A DNA stretch of 16,309 bases from Oscillospiraceae bacterium (GTDB lineage: Bacteria; Bacillota_A; Clostridia; Oscillospirales; Oscillospiraceae): NCBI GenBank assembly GCA_031265965.1, contig JAISBX010000153.1, forward strand, positions 1-16,309. The letters run 5' to 3'. The notes below the pieces were generated by a model. The model was not told the origin of the DNA. It did no database searches and worked only from the letters and a program-made list of their open reading frames with translations. Both the position numbers and the translations under genes were made by a program. This document shows positions 1 to 6,513 of this stretch, in pieces; within the stretch, counting starts at the first letter, position 1; each line of letters opens with the position of its first letter.

Positions 1-73
1 GGAGCGGGGTTTTGTCGCGTGTTTGCGCGCCGAAAAATGCCGTGAAACGCGGGGATTTGCGCAGTCGCGATGA

Positions 74-111
74 TCCGGCAGATTGCGGGCTCCGGCCCGG
101 TAACTGTCGGG
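74..111 (+). promoter_or_regulatory. Leader hairpin with UNCG-type tetraloop
   Basis: The outer stem CCGGCAG (75-81) pairs with CTGTCGG (104-110), seven pairs including one G-U, and U74-G111 can add a wobble. A 4x4 internal loop (82-85 against 100-103) follows. The inner stem CGGGC (86-90) pairs with GCCCG (95-99) and is closed by the tetraloop UCCG, a member of the stable UNCG class. No U-run follows, so it is not an intrinsic terminator. The two-stem layout with a symmetric internal loop suggests a folded RNA element in the operon leader, but its function is unknown. Confidence 0.5.
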
Positions 112-122
112 GAGTATGTCCG

Positions 123-142
123 GTATCGGCTTGCGCCGGTAT
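123..142 (+). promoter_or_regulatory. Second leader hairpin
   Basis: Bases 123-130 pair with 135-142 over eight positions (two of them G-U) around a UUGC loop at 131-134. It sits 11 nt after the first leader hairpin and has no U-tract behind it. It may be part of the same structured leader. Confidence 0.4.
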
Positions 143-188
143 GCAATCGGGCGGCTGAGAGAGTGCTGTATTGTCGTATATCGCCGGG

Positions 189-237
189 CGCGGGAACAAA
201 CGGCTGGGAGACGGCCGATTTATTTTCCCCGCGGGAA
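189..237 (+). promoter_or_regulatory. Leader long hairpin and competing short hairpin
   Basis: CGCGGG (189-194) pairs with CCCGCG (228-233), and AA (195-196) can continue with UU (225-226) past one bulged C. Inside it CGGC (201-204) pairs with GCCG (214-217). The right arm also forms its own hairpin, TTCCC (225-229) with GGGAA (233-237) around CGC, so the two folds exclude each other. A third partner exists downstream: TTTTCCC (223-229) is complementary to GGGAAAA (310-316) at the rpsJ ribosome binding site. The inner stem is followed by a T-rich run (218-226), but it is too short for a confident terminator. Confidence 0.4.
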
Positions 238-278
238 TGATACGCACGGTTATGTGTACAGAAATTTTCTCGTTCGCG

Positions 279-312
279 CCGACAGAGTATATTATATGTA
301 TATGTCGGAGGG
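279..312 (+). promoter_or_regulatory. Hairpin overlapping the rpsJ ribosome binding site
   Basis: CCGACA (279-284) is a perfect inverted repeat of TGTCGG (303-308). After a GAG bulge (285-287), TATAT (288-292) can pair with GTATA (298-302) around a five-base loop, with one G-U pair. The last two bases of the right arm (307-308) are the first two of the rpsJ Shine-Dalgarno GGAGGG (307-312), so folding would hide part of it. The AT-rich centre also resembles a -10 box, so an alternative reading is a promoter region. Confidence 0.5.
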
Positions 313-320
313 AAAAAATC

Positions 321-635
321 ATGGCAATCGGAAAGAAAATGATCCGAATACGGCTCAAGGCGTATGACCACCAGCTCATCGACCAGTCGGCGGCTACGAT
401 AGTGGAGACGGCAAAGCGCACGGGCGCTCAGGTCTCCGGGCCCATCCCGCTGCCCACAAAAAAAGAGGTTGTCACTATCCTGCGCGCGGTGCACAAGTAC
501 AAGGACAGCCGCGAGCAGTTTGAGCGCCTCACGCACAAGAGGCTTATCGACATCATCGGCCCGACGCAGAAGACGGTCGAGGCGCTCATGTCCCTCGAGC
601 TGCCGGCGGGCGTCGAGATCGAGATAAAGCTCTGA
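321..635 (+). CDS. rpsJ: 30S ribosomal protein S10
   Basis: S10 is part of the 30S head and is also NusE in transcription antitermination complexes. The 104-residue product has the family's start ([14 protein letters not shown] near residues 10-23) and the end [11 protein letters not shown], with the usual S10 length. The ATG at 321 was chosen because GGAGGG (307-312) lies 8 nt upstream and family members begin just before this [10 protein letters not shown] motif. The frame stays open upstream, but that extension has no S10 likeness. It is the first gene of the operon, and rplC follows after 13 nt. Its ribosome binding site is partly covered by a hairpin (279-308), which suggests translational control. 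Confidence 0.98.
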   Translation: MAIGKKMIRIRLKAYDHQLIDQSAATIVETAKRTGAQVSGPIPLPTKKEVVTILRAVHKYKDSREQFERLTHKRLIDIIGPTQKTVEALMSLELPAGVEIEIKL

Positions 636-648
636 GAGGAGGAGACAC

Positions 649-1284
649 GTGGAAAAGGCGATCATAGGCAGAAAGGCCGGTATGACGCAAATATTCGACG
701 GCAACGGCAAGGTCATACCCGTCACTGTTATAGAGGCCGGCCCGTGCGTCGTGGTACGGAAGAAGACGGTCGAGAGCGACGGGTACAGCGCCGTGCAGCT
801 CGGCTTTCAGGATGTCAAGGAGCGCAAGCTGACGAAGCCGGAGCTGGGGCATCTGAAAAAGGCGGGCGTCACGGCAAAGAAGCATCTTAAGGAATTCAGG
901 CTCGACGGCGCGGACTCGCTGGAGGTCGGCGGTCAGTTGAACGCAGACGTGTTCGCGGAGGGCGACAGGGTGGACGTCACGGGAGTGTCGAAGGGCAAGG
1001 GCTTCGCGGGCGTCATCAAGCGCCACGGGGCGCAGCGCACGCCCATGTCGCACGGCGGCGGCCCGGTTCACCGGCACGCCGGCTCGATGGGCTCGGGAAC
1101 GGATCCGTCGCGCATATTCAAGGGCAAAATAGGCGCGGGACACATGGGCGCGGAGCAGGTGACGGTACAGAATCTGGACGTGGTAAAGGTCGACGCGCAA
1201 CTGGGCTATATCGCCGTCAGGGGCGCGGTGCCCGGGCCCAGGGGCGGACTGGTGTACGTCAAAGACACGGTCAAGAACGTCTGA
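649..1284 (+). CDS. rplC: 50S ribosomal protein L3
   Basis: L3 is an early-assembling 50S protein whose long loop reaches toward the peptidyl transferase centre. The 211-residue product starts with [10 protein letters not shown] near the N-terminus, has [14 protein letters not shown] in the middle, then the loop with [16 protein letters not shown] and [14 protein letters not shown], and ends near [15 protein letters not shown]. This is full family length. The start is GTG, placed 6 nt after a perfect AGGAGG (637-642). It sits between rpsJ and rplD with short gaps. Nothing in it is odd apart from the GTG start. Confidence 0.98.
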   Translation: MEKAIIGRKAGMTQIFDGNGKVIPVTVIEAGPCVVVRKKTVESDGYSAVQLGFQDVKERKLTKPELGHLKKAGVTAKKHLKEFRLDGADSLEVGGQLNADVFAEGDRVDVTGVSKGKGFAGVIKRHGAQRTPMSHGGGPVHRHAGSMGSGTDPSRIFKGKIGAGHMGAEQVTVQNLDVVKVDAQLGYIAVRGAVPGPRGGLVYVKDTVKNV

Positions 1285-1304
1285 GGAGAGGGGAGTCAAG
1301 ACAG

Positions 1305-1928
1305 ATGACGGCAATCAAGGTGTACAACATAGCCGGGGAGGTCACGGGCGAGACGACGCTTCCCGACGCCGTTTTCGGCATAGAGCCGAACAGATTCGCG
1401 CTGCACGAGATCGTAAAGAACCACCTCGCCAGACTCAGGCAGGGCACGCAGTCCGCGCTGACACGCGCGGAGGTCTCGGGCGGAGGCATAAAGCCGTACC
1501 GCCAGAAGGGCACGGGACGCGCGCGGCAGGGCTCGACGAGGGCGCCGCAGTTCACACACGGCGGCGTGGCGTTCGCGCCGAAGCCGAGGGACTACGGCTA
1601 TACGATAAACAAGAAGCTGCGCCGGCTCGCGCTGAAGTCCGCGCTCTCCGAGAAAGCGCTGAGCGAGTCCGTCGTGGTGATCGACAGCATTGAGTTTGAG
1701 AGCATAAAGACAAAGGATTTCAGGAAGTTTCTCGAAGCCGTGGGCGTCGAGGGAAAGGCGCTCGTCGTGACGCCGGACGTGAGGCGCAACGTAGTGCTCA
1801 GCGCGCGCAATCTGCCGAAGGTGCGCACAACAACGGCGTCGCTCCTGAGCGCGTACGACATAATCGACGCGAAGACCGTGGTTGTGGACATGGCGGCGCT
1901 GCCTAAAATCGAGGAGGTGTACGCGTGA
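1305..1928 (+). CDS. rplD: 50S ribosomal protein L4
   Basis: L4 is a globular 50S protein with an extended loop that lines the peptide exit tunnel. In E. coli it also represses its own S10 operon by acting on the leader. The 207-residue product shows the tunnel-loop motif GGIKPYRQKGTGRARQGS (about residues 60-80) followed by PQFTHGGVAFAPKPRDY, which is typical of the bacterial form. The ATG at 1305 follows a purine-rich site around 1284-1294. The stop codon TGA (1926-1928) overlaps the start of rplW, so the two are probably translationally coupled. Whether L4 controls this operon through the 1-320 leader is an inference. Confidence 0.98.
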   Translation: MTAIKVYNIAGEVTGETTLPDAVFGIEPNRFALHEIVKNHLARLRQGTQSALTRAEVSGGGIKPYRQKGTGRARQGSTRAPQFTHGGVAFAPKPRDYGYTINKKLRRLALKSALSEKALSESVVVIDSIEFESIKTKDFRKFLEAVGVEGKALVVTPDVRRNVVLSARNLPKVRTTTASLLSAYDIIDAKTVVVDMAALPKIEEVYA

Positions 1929-2224
1929 TGAGAACCGCATACGACATTGTTTTGCGCCCGATCATCACAGAGCAGTCGATGGAGCACGGCGACATCGGCA
2001 AGTATGTCTTTGAGGTCGCGCGCGACGCGAATAAGATAGAGATAAAGAAAGCCGTCGAGACCATTTTTGACGTAAACGTCAATAAAGTCACGACGCTGAA
2101 CATGCAGGGCAAGAAAAAGCGCACGGGGCGGTACCCGGAGGGCAGCCGCAAGGCGTGGAAGAAGGCGGTCGTCAGGCTGACGCAGGACTCGAAGACCATT
2201 GAATTCTTTGAGGGAATGATATAA
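1925..2224 (+). CDS. rplW: 50S ribosomal protein L23
   Basis: L23 sits at the exit of the peptide tunnel and is the docking point for trigger factor and SRP. The product is about 99 residues and contains YDIVLRPIITEQS at the N-terminus, KIEIKKAVETIFDVNVNKV, and the basic segment GKKKRTGRYPEGSRKAWKKAVV, all typical of L23. Two starts are possible: GTG at 1925, which overlaps the rplD stop by 4 nt, and ATG at 1928, which overlaps by 1 nt. AGGAGG (1912-1917) lies 7 nt from the GTG and 10 nt from the ATG, so both fit. They differ by one residue. Confidence 0.97.
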   Translation: MMRTAYDIVLRPIITEQSMEHGDIGKYVFEVARDANKIEIKKAVETIFDVNVNKVTTLNMQGKKKRTGRYPEGSRKAWKKAVVRLTQDSKTIEFFEGMI

Positions 2225-2260
2225 GGGCGGCTGCCCGAAAACGAAAGGAATGGTCACAAA

Positions 2261-3100
2261 ATGTCCGTCAAACTGTATAAACCTACAACTCCCTCGAGAA
2301 GGCACATGTCTGTGCTGGGCTTCGGGGAGATCGACAAGAGGGCGCGGCCCGAACGCAAGCTCACGCAGACGCTGAAAAAGCACTCGGGACGCAACAGCTA
2401 CGGCCGCATAACAGTCAGGCACAAGGGCGGCGGCAACCGCAGAAAATACAGGCTCATCGACTTCAAGCGCGATAAGCTCGGCGTCGCGGGGCGCGTCCTG
2501 CGTCTGGAGTACGACCCGAACCGCAGCGCGAATATAGCGCTCGTGGAGTACCCGGACGGCGAGCGGCGCTACATTCTGGCGCCTGTGGGGCTCTCGGCCG
2601 GAGACGCGGTGCTCGCGTCCCCGGAGGCGGACATCAAGCCCGGGAACGCGCTTCCCATCTCCGCCATACCGCTCGGCACGGTCATCCACAACATCGAGCT
2701 GTATCCCGGCAAGGGAGCGCAGCTCGTGAGGTCGGCCGGGGTGTCCGCGCAGCTCATGGCGAAGGACGGCGGCATGGCGCAGGTGAGGCTGCCTTCTGGC
2801 GAGTACCGGCTCATACGGCTCAACTGTATGGCGACGATAGGTCAGGTGGGAAACGTGGACCACTCGAATATATCGATAGGAAAGGCCGGCAGGGCGCGCC
2901 ACATGGGCATCAGGCCGACGGTGCGCGGCTCGGTCATGAACCCGAACGACCACCCGCACGGCGGCGGAGAGGGCAAGAGCCCCATAGGCAGGCCGGGCCC
3001 CGTTACCCCGTGGGGCAAGCCGACGCTCGGGTACAAGACGCGCAAGGTCAAAAACCGCACGAGTAAGTTTATAGTCAAACGCCGCGGCGTTAAATCGTAA
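2261..3100 (+). CDS. rplB: 50S ribosomal protein L2
   Basis: L2 is a large, highly conserved 50S protein needed for subunit association and for the peptidyl transferase centre. The 279 residues are full length. Visible are [20 protein letters not shown] (about 39-58), the core SH3/OB-like region, and the C-terminal motif [13 protein letters not shown] with the conserved histidine at 231, then [18 protein letters not shown]. The ATG at 2261 follows AAAGGA (2244-2249). A 36-nt gap separates it from rplW and contains a small GGGC/GCCC hairpin (2225-2236) just after the rplW stop. Confidence 0.98.
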   Translation: MSVKLYKPTTPSRRHMSVLGFGEIDKRARPERKLTQTLKKHSGRNSYGRITVRHKGGGNRRKYRLIDFKRDKLGVAGRVLRLEYDPNRSANIALVEYPDGERRYILAPVGLSAGDAVLASPEADIKPGNALPISAIPLGTVIHNIELYPGKGAQLVRSAGVSAQLMAKDGGMAQVRLPSGEYRLIRLNCMATIGQVGNVDHSNISIGKAGRARHMGIRPTVRGSVMNPNDHPHGGGEGKSPIGRPGPVTPWGKPTLGYKTRKVKNRTSKFIVKRRGVKS

Positions 3101-3115
3101 GGGAGGGCGCAGATT

Positions 3116-3388
3116 GTGAGCAGAAGCATAAAAAAAGGTCCCTTCGCGGCGCCGGAGCTCTTGAAGAGAGTCGACGAGATGAACGCGTCGGGCAGCAAAA
3201 AGGTATTGAAGACATGGTCGCGGGCGTCCACCGTCTTCCCGACGTTCGTCGGGCATACGATAGCGGTCCACGACGGGCGGCGCCACGTGCCGGTGTACAT
3301 CACCGAGGACATGGTAGGCCATAAATTGGGCGAATTCGCTCCGACGCGCACATACCGCGGGCACGCCGGCAGCAAGACGACCAGATAA
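3116..3388 (+). CDS. rpsS: 30S ribosomal protein S19
   Basis: S19 lies in the 30S head and forms bridges with S13 and the 50S subunit. The 90-residue product begins [18 protein letters not shown] and contains [23 protein letters not shown] and [15 protein letters not shown], which mark the family clearly. The start is GTG at 3116, with GGGAGGG just after the rplB stop (3101-3107). The codon fits because S19 proteins begin directly before SRS(I/L)KKGPF. Gene order rplB-rpsS-rplV is the normal one. Confidence 0.98.
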   Translation: MSRSIKKGPFAAPELLKRVDEMNASGSKKVLKTWSRASTVFPTFVGHTIAVHDGRRHVPVYITEDMVGHKLGEFAPTRTYRGHAGSKTTR

Positions 3389-3406
3389 GGGGGGCTCGGA
3401 CAGAAT

Positions 3407-3742
3407 ATGGCGGCAAAAGCACATTTGAAGTACGCGCGCATTTCGCCGAGAAAGTGCAAGATCGTCTGCGATCTCATAAGAGGCAAGAACACGGATATCG
3501 CCAGAGCCATACTGCAGGGGACTCCAAAGGCGGCGTCCGAGCTGATGATCAAGCTTCTCGACAGCGCCGTGGCAAACGCCGAGAACAACCACGACATGGA
3601 TCCCGACAACCTGTATGTCTCCGAGACATACGCCAATCCCGGCCCGATAATCAAGCGCATGATGCCGAGGGCGCACGGCAGGGGATACCGGATAAACAAG
3701 CGTACCTCGCACATAACGATCGCCGTGGCCGAAAGACAGTGA
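3407..3742 (+). CDS. rplV: 50S ribosomal protein L22
   Basis: L22 binds 23S rRNA domains and sends a beta-hairpin into the exit tunnel, where macrolide resistance mutations arise in other species. The 111 residues include [23 protein letters not shown] at the start, [15 protein letters not shown] in the middle, and the tunnel-loop motif [23 protein letters not shown]. This is full length. The ATG at 3407 follows a GGGGGG stretch after the rpsS stop. A second + strand frame covers the same bases but is only a shadow. Confidence 0.98.
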   Translation: MAAKAHLKYARISPRKCKIVCDLIRGKNTDIARAILQGTPKAASELMIKLLDSAVANAENNHDMDPDNLYVSETYANPGPIIKRMMPRAHGRGYRINKRTSHITIAVAERQ

Positions 3743-3755
3743 GGGAGGACAGCGT

Positions 3756-4850
3756 ATGGGACAGAAGGTAAATCCGCACGGCTTCAGAGTCGGCATAATC
3801 AAGGACTGGGACTCGCGCTGGTACGCGCGCCCTGACAAGGTGGGCGACCTCGTCGTCGAAGACTACAATATCCGCAAATATCTCAAGGGGCTGCTCTACT
3901 CCGCGGGCGTGCCCAAGATAGAGATAGAGCGCGACAACACGCGCGTGCGGATATTCATCCACTGCGCGCGCCCGGGCGTGATCATAGGCAAGGGCGGAGC
4001 GGAGATCGAGCGGCTGCGCGGCGTCATGGAGGCGCGGATCGGCAAGACCGTGGCGATCTCGATCGTGGAGGTCAGGAACGCCGACACGAACGCCCAGCTC
4101 GTCGCGGAGAACATCGCGCAGAAACTCGAAAAGCGCAGCGGGTTCCGCCGGACGATGAAAAACGCGATGAGCCGCGCCATGCGGCTCGGGGTACGCGGCA
4201 TAAAGGTCATGGTATCCGGACGTCTCGGCGGCGCGGAGATCGCGCGCAGCGAGATGTATCACGAGGGCACGATACCGCTTCAGACGCTGAGGGCGGATAT
4301 AGAGTACGGCTTCTCCGAGGCCGCTACGACATACGGCCGCATAGGCGTGAAGGTGTGGATATATAACGGCGAGATACTCAGCCAGACGCTCCGCACGACG
4401 CCGCGCACGATGGATACCTCGCGTCCGCCCAGAGACCGCAGGCAGGGCGGCGCGCGCTCCGGCGGCGGACGCGGTTACGACAACCGCGGCGGCGGCTACG
4501 GCAACAACCGCGGCGGACAGGGCGGAGGTTACGGCAACTACAACCGCGGCGGCCAAGGCCAAGGTCAAGGCGGACAGGGCGGCGGCTACAACCGCGGCGG
4601 CGGACAGGGCGGAAGCTACGGCGGTGGCCAAGGCGGGAGCTACGGCAACAACCGCGGCTGCCAAGGCGGCGGCTACGGAGGCTACAACCGCGGCGGCCAA
4701 GGCCAAGGCGGACAGGGCGGAGGTTACGGCGGCGGACAGTCAGGGGGCTATAACCGCGGCGGTCCGGGCGGCCGTCCGGGCGGCGCCGGGGGAACCGGCG
4801 GCGCCGGAGGGTCCGGAGGACAGCCGTCGGGAGAAGGAGGCGGTAACTGA
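3756..4850 (+). CDS. rpsC: 30S ribosomal protein S3 with a long RGG/Gly-rich C-terminal tail
   Basis: S3 forms part of the mRNA entry channel of the 30S subunit and helps its helicase activity. Residues 1-212 are a normal S3: [14 protein letters not shown] at the N-terminus, a KH type 2 domain with GKGG at 78-81, and the C-terminal domain with [12 protein letters not shown] and [14 protein letters not shown]. Usual bacterial S3 ends near residue 210-230, but this one has 364. From about 230 to 364 it is low complexity: 54% glycine, six RGG motifs (R244, R252, R264, R280, R312, R334) plus R300-Gly-Cys, 11 Tyr and many Gln and Asn. There is no Lys, Leu, Ile, Val, Met, Phe or Trp. The frame is continuous and ends at the rplP start (1-nt overlap), so the tail is probably real. 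Its function is unknown; RNA binding or condensation is inference from eukaryotic RGG domains. Confidence 0.97.
   Translation: MGQKVNPHGFRVGIIKDWDSRWYARPDKVGDLVVEDYNIRKYLKGLLYSAGVPKIEIERDNTRVRIFIHCARPGVIIGKGGAEIERLRGVMEARIGKTVAISIVEVRNADTNAQLVAENIAQKLEKRSGFRRTMKNAMSRAMRLGVRGIKVMVSGRLGGAEIARSEMYHEGTIPLQTLRADIEYGFSEAATTYGRIGVKVWIYNGEILSQTLRTTPRTMDTSRPPRDRRQGGARSGGGRGYDNRGGGYGNNRGGQGGGYGNYNRGGQGQGQGGQGGGYNRGGGQGGSYGGGQGGSYGNNRGCQGGGYGGYNRGGQGQGGQGGGYGGGQSGGYNRGGPGGRPGGAGGTGGAGGSGGQPSGEGGGN
4444..4847 (+). repeat. Imperfect in-frame Gly/RGG-coding repeats at the 3' end of rpsC
   Basis: This stretch encodes the S3 tail as degenerate units of the type Y/N-N-R-G-G followed by G/Q/Y. At DNA level there are exact copies: a 27-bp segment at 4538-4564 recurs at 4682-4708 (offset 144 bp, in frame), and a 24-bp segment at 4512-4535 recurs at 4707-4730 (offset 195 bp, in frame). 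Such repeats probably grew by slippage or unequal recombination, so tail length may differ between strains. One unit carries TGC (4659-4661, Cys302) where its neighbours have GGC. Confidence 0.85.
4834..4840 (+). promoter_or_regulatory. Ribosome binding site of rplP inside the rpsC tail
   Basis: AAGGAGG lies 9 nt before the rplP ATG at 4850 and codes for part of the final Gly-Glu-Gly-Gly residues of the S3 tail. The rpsC stop TGA (4848-4850) overlaps the rplP ATG by one base, an arrangement that usually couples translation of the two genes. Confidence 0.85.
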
Positions 4851-5338
4851 TGCTTTTACCCAAGAGAGTCAAGCACAGAAAGGTACAGCGCGGCCGCATG
4901 AAGGGGCGCGCGACGCGCGGCACGGATGTGGTGTACGGGCAGTTCGGAATGCAGGCCACAGAGCCGGCGTGGATAACGTCAAACCAGATCGAATCCGCGC
5001 GTATCGCGATGACGAGATATACAAAGCGCGGCGGCAAGGTGTGGATCAAGATATTCCCGGATAAGCCGGTGACGAAGAAACCCGCCGAGACGCGCATGGG
5101 CTCCGGCAAGGGGTCGCCGGAATACTGGGTGGCCGTCGTGAAGCCCGGGCGCGTACTGTTCGAGATTGCGGGCGTCAGCGAGGAGGCGGCGCGCGAGGCC
5201 ATAAGGCTCGCAGGGCACAAGCTGCCGTGCAAGACGAAGTTCGTCGTGCGCGACACAGTGTCGGATTACGTGCCGGCGCCGGTGCCGGAGGCCGCGCGGG
5301 AGACTGAGACGGGTGGTGAACCAGATGAAGGCAAGTGA
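4850..5338 (+). CDS. rplP: 50S ribosomal protein L16 with acidic C-terminal extension
   Basis: L16 binds near the A-site tRNA on the 50S subunit and enters late in assembly. Residues 1-137 are typical: [81 protein letters not shown]. Family members are usually about 135-145 residues long, while this one has 162. The extra 20 or so residues (from about 140) are rich in Pro, Glu and Gly with a net negative charge. The end of the gene overlaps rpmC by 14 nt, so the extension may have arisen by loss of an earlier stop codon. The ATG at 4850 has AAGGAGG 9 nt upstream. Confidence 0.97.
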   Translation: MLLPKRVKHRKVQRGRMKGRATRGTDVVYGQFGMQATEPAWITSNQIESARIAMTRYTKRGGKVWIKIFPDKPVTKKPAETRMGSGKGSPEYWVAVVKPGRVLFEIAGVSEEAAREAIRLAGHKLPCKTKFVVRDTVSDYVPAPVPEAARETETGGEPDEGK

Positions 5339-5519
5339 GGCGCGCAAGTTCAGTGACACTGAGCTGGAAGAAAAGCTGACGGGGCTGAAAAAGGATCTGT
5401 TTTTTCTCAGGATGCAGCACGCCACGAACCAGCTCGATAATCCGATCAGGATTTCACAGGTTAAGAAGGATATTGCCCGAGTCAAGACGGTCATTCGCCA
5501 GAAGCAGCTCGGACTTTGA
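5325..5519 (+). CDS. rpmC: 50S ribosomal protein L29
   Basis: L29 is a small two-helix protein next to L23 at the tunnel exit. The 64 residues begin [18 protein letters not shown] and contain [20 protein letters not shown] and [18 protein letters not shown], which is standard for the family. The ATG at 5325 was chosen because L29 proteins usually start MKA; GGTGGTG (5312-5318) stands 6 nt upstream. GTG codons at 5313 and 5316 in the same frame would add four or three residues and remain possible. The gene overlaps the end of rplP by 14 nt in a different frame. Confidence 0.96.
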   Translation: MKASEARKFSDTELEEKLTGLKKDLFFLRMQHATNQLDNPIRISQVKKDIARVKTVIRQKQLGL

Positions 5520-5534
5520 GGAGGATTTTGAAAG

Positions 5535-5798
5535 ATGAGTGAAGTCAGGACGTCCTCCAGAAAGACGAGGACCGGCAAAGTGGTATCCGACAAGATGGAC
5601 AAGACGATAGTCGTCGCCGTGGAGGACCGCGTGGCGCATCCGCTGTATAAGAAGATCATCAAGCGGACGTATAAGCTCAAGGCGCACGATGAGAAGAATG
5701 AGTGCGGCGTCGGAGACAGGGTGCTCGTCATGGAGACGCGGCCTCTTTCAAAGGATAAGCGCTGGCGGCTCGTTGAGATCGTCGAGAAGGCGAAGTAG
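5535..5798 (+). CDS. rpsQ: 30S ribosomal protein S17
   Basis: S17 is an OB-fold protein that binds helix 11 of 16S rRNA early in 30S assembly. The 87 residues include [41 protein letters not shown] and [27 protein letters not shown], all family hallmarks. The ATG at 5535 follows GAGGAGG (5518-5524), which overlaps the rpmC stop. It opens the spc part of the operon, and nothing marks a transcription break from rpmC. Confidence 0.98.
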   Translation: MSEVRTSSRKTRTGKVVSDKMDKTIVVAVEDRVAHPLYKKIIKRTYKLKAHDEKNECGVGDRVLVMETRPLSKDKRWRLVEIVEKAK

Positions 5799-5810
5799 GG
5801 GGGCGGCGGC

Positions 5811-6179
5811 ATGATACAGCAGGAGACATATCTAAAGGTCGCCGACAACACGGGCGCTAAAGAGATAAAATGTATACGTGTGCTCGGCGGCTCAAAGCGG
5901 AAATACGGCAATATCGGCGATGTGATCGTGGCGTCGGTGCGAAAGGCCGCGCCGGGCGGCACGGTGAAAAAGGGCGAGGTGGTAAGGGCCGTCATCGTGC
6001 GTTCCGCCAAGGGCGTGCGCCGCGCCGACGGGACTTACGTCCGGTTCGACGAGAACGCAGCCGTGCTCATAAGGGACGACAAGAACCCGAGGGGCACGCG
6101 CATATTCGGGCCGGTCGCCCGCGAGCTGCGCGACAAGGACTACATGAAGATCCTGTCGCTCGCGCCCGAAGTATTGTAG
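5811..6179 (+). CDS. rplN: 50S ribosomal protein L14
   Basis: L14 lies at the subunit interface of the 50S subunit and is the binding site of the silencing factor RsfS. The 122 residues are exactly the usual length: [19 protein letters not shown] at the start, [38 protein letters not shown] and [28 protein letters not shown] at the end. The ATG at 5811 follows a G-rich site just after the rpsQ stop. Other + and - frames that cross this gene are shadows. Confidence 0.98.
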   Translation: MIQQETYLKVADNTGAKEIKCIRVLGGSKRKYGNIGDVIVASVRKAAPGGTVKKGEVVRAVIVRSAKGVRRADGTYVRFDENAAVLIRDDKNPRGTRIFGPVARELRDKDYMKILSLAPEVL

Positions 6180-6192
6180 GGGAGGCGGCGGA

Positions 6193-6501
6193 ATGAATAT
6201 AAGATCGGACGACACGGTCGTGGTACTGTCCGGCAGGGACAGGGGCAAGCGCGGCAAGGTGCTCAGAGTAGACAGGAAGGGCGGCAAGGTCGTAGTCGAA
6301 GGCGTGAGCGTCGCGAGCCGGCACCAGAAGCCCCGCAAGCAGGGGGAAGAGGGCGGCATAATAAGAAAAGAGACGCCGCTCTACGCGTGCAAGGTCATGC
6401 GTGTGTGCCCCAAGTGCGACAAGCCGACGCGAACGGCTTTTAAGCTGAAAGAGGACGGCTCCAAGACGCGCTTTTGTAAGAAGTGCGGCGCGGAGATATA
6501 G
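6193..6501 (+). CDS. rplX: 50S ribosomal protein L24, four-cysteine form
   Basis: L24 starts 50S assembly by binding the 5' part of 23S rRNA. The 102 residues carry a KOW motif near the N-terminus (DDTVVVLSGRDRGKRGKVLRV) and GVSVASRHQKPRKQGEEGGII. The C-terminal half holds two CxxC pairs, C72/C75 and C95/C98, which may bind zinc, as in many Bacillota L24 proteins. The ATG at 6193 follows GGGGAGG, which overlaps the rplN stop. Confidence 0.97.
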   Translation: MNIRSDDTVVVLSGRDRGKRGKVLRVDRKGGKVVVEGVSVASRHQKPRKQGEEGGIIRKETPLYACKVMRVCPKCDKPTRTAFKLKEDGSKTRFCKKCGAEI

Positions 6502-6513
6502 GAGGCGGATCAT

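Larger units (their letters stand above)
1..320 (+). promoter_or_regulatory. Gene-free leader region upstream of rpsJ, rich in hairpins
   Basis: These 320 bases hold no credible gene. The open frames that cross them are a short Arg-rich one and an upstream extension of rpsJ, and neither looks like a protein. Four inverted repeats are visible: 74-111, 123-142, 189-233 and 279-308. The last overlaps the rpsJ ribosome binding site. I see no strong sigma-A promoter. The best weak candidates are CTGAGA (155-160) with TATATC (177-182) at 16-nt spacing, and TATTAT at 290-295 without a good -35 box. The real promoter may lie further upstream, for example with str/tuf genes, which this window does not show. 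In Escherichia coli the S10 operon leader is the target of L4 autoregulation. A similar role here is inference from position and structure only. Confidence 0.6.

Noticed and set aside
201..226. Intrinsic terminator in the leader (CGGC/GCCG followed by a T-rich run)
   Set aside because: The stem has only four to five pairs and the T-run is interrupted. It is too weak to call.
171..320. N-terminally extended S10 starting at 171
   Set aside because: The extension has no S10 likeness, and the ATG at 321 has a good ribosome binding site and matches the family start.
2225..2236. Short GGGC/GCCC hairpin after rplW as a terminator
   Set aside because: It has only four base pairs and no U-run, and the operon continues directly into rplB.
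1598..3838. A 746-codon open frame on the - strand across rplD to rpsC
   Set aside because: It is antisense to well-identified ribosomal genes, is Arg/Val/Leu/Ala-rich, resembles no family I know, and is explained by GC-rich codon bias that removes stops on the opposite strand.
4440..4850. The S3 tail as a frameshift artefact
   Set aside because: The frame is continuous from the S3 core through to a stop that overlaps the rplP start with a proper ribosome binding site, and the repeats keep their frame, so it looks genuine. Read-level proof is still not available here.
4624..5064. A 146-codon + strand frame overlapping the S3 tail and L16
   Set aside because: It is a frame-shifted reading of the Gly-rich repeat, Ala/Thr-rich with no ribosome binding site, and overlaps two real genes.
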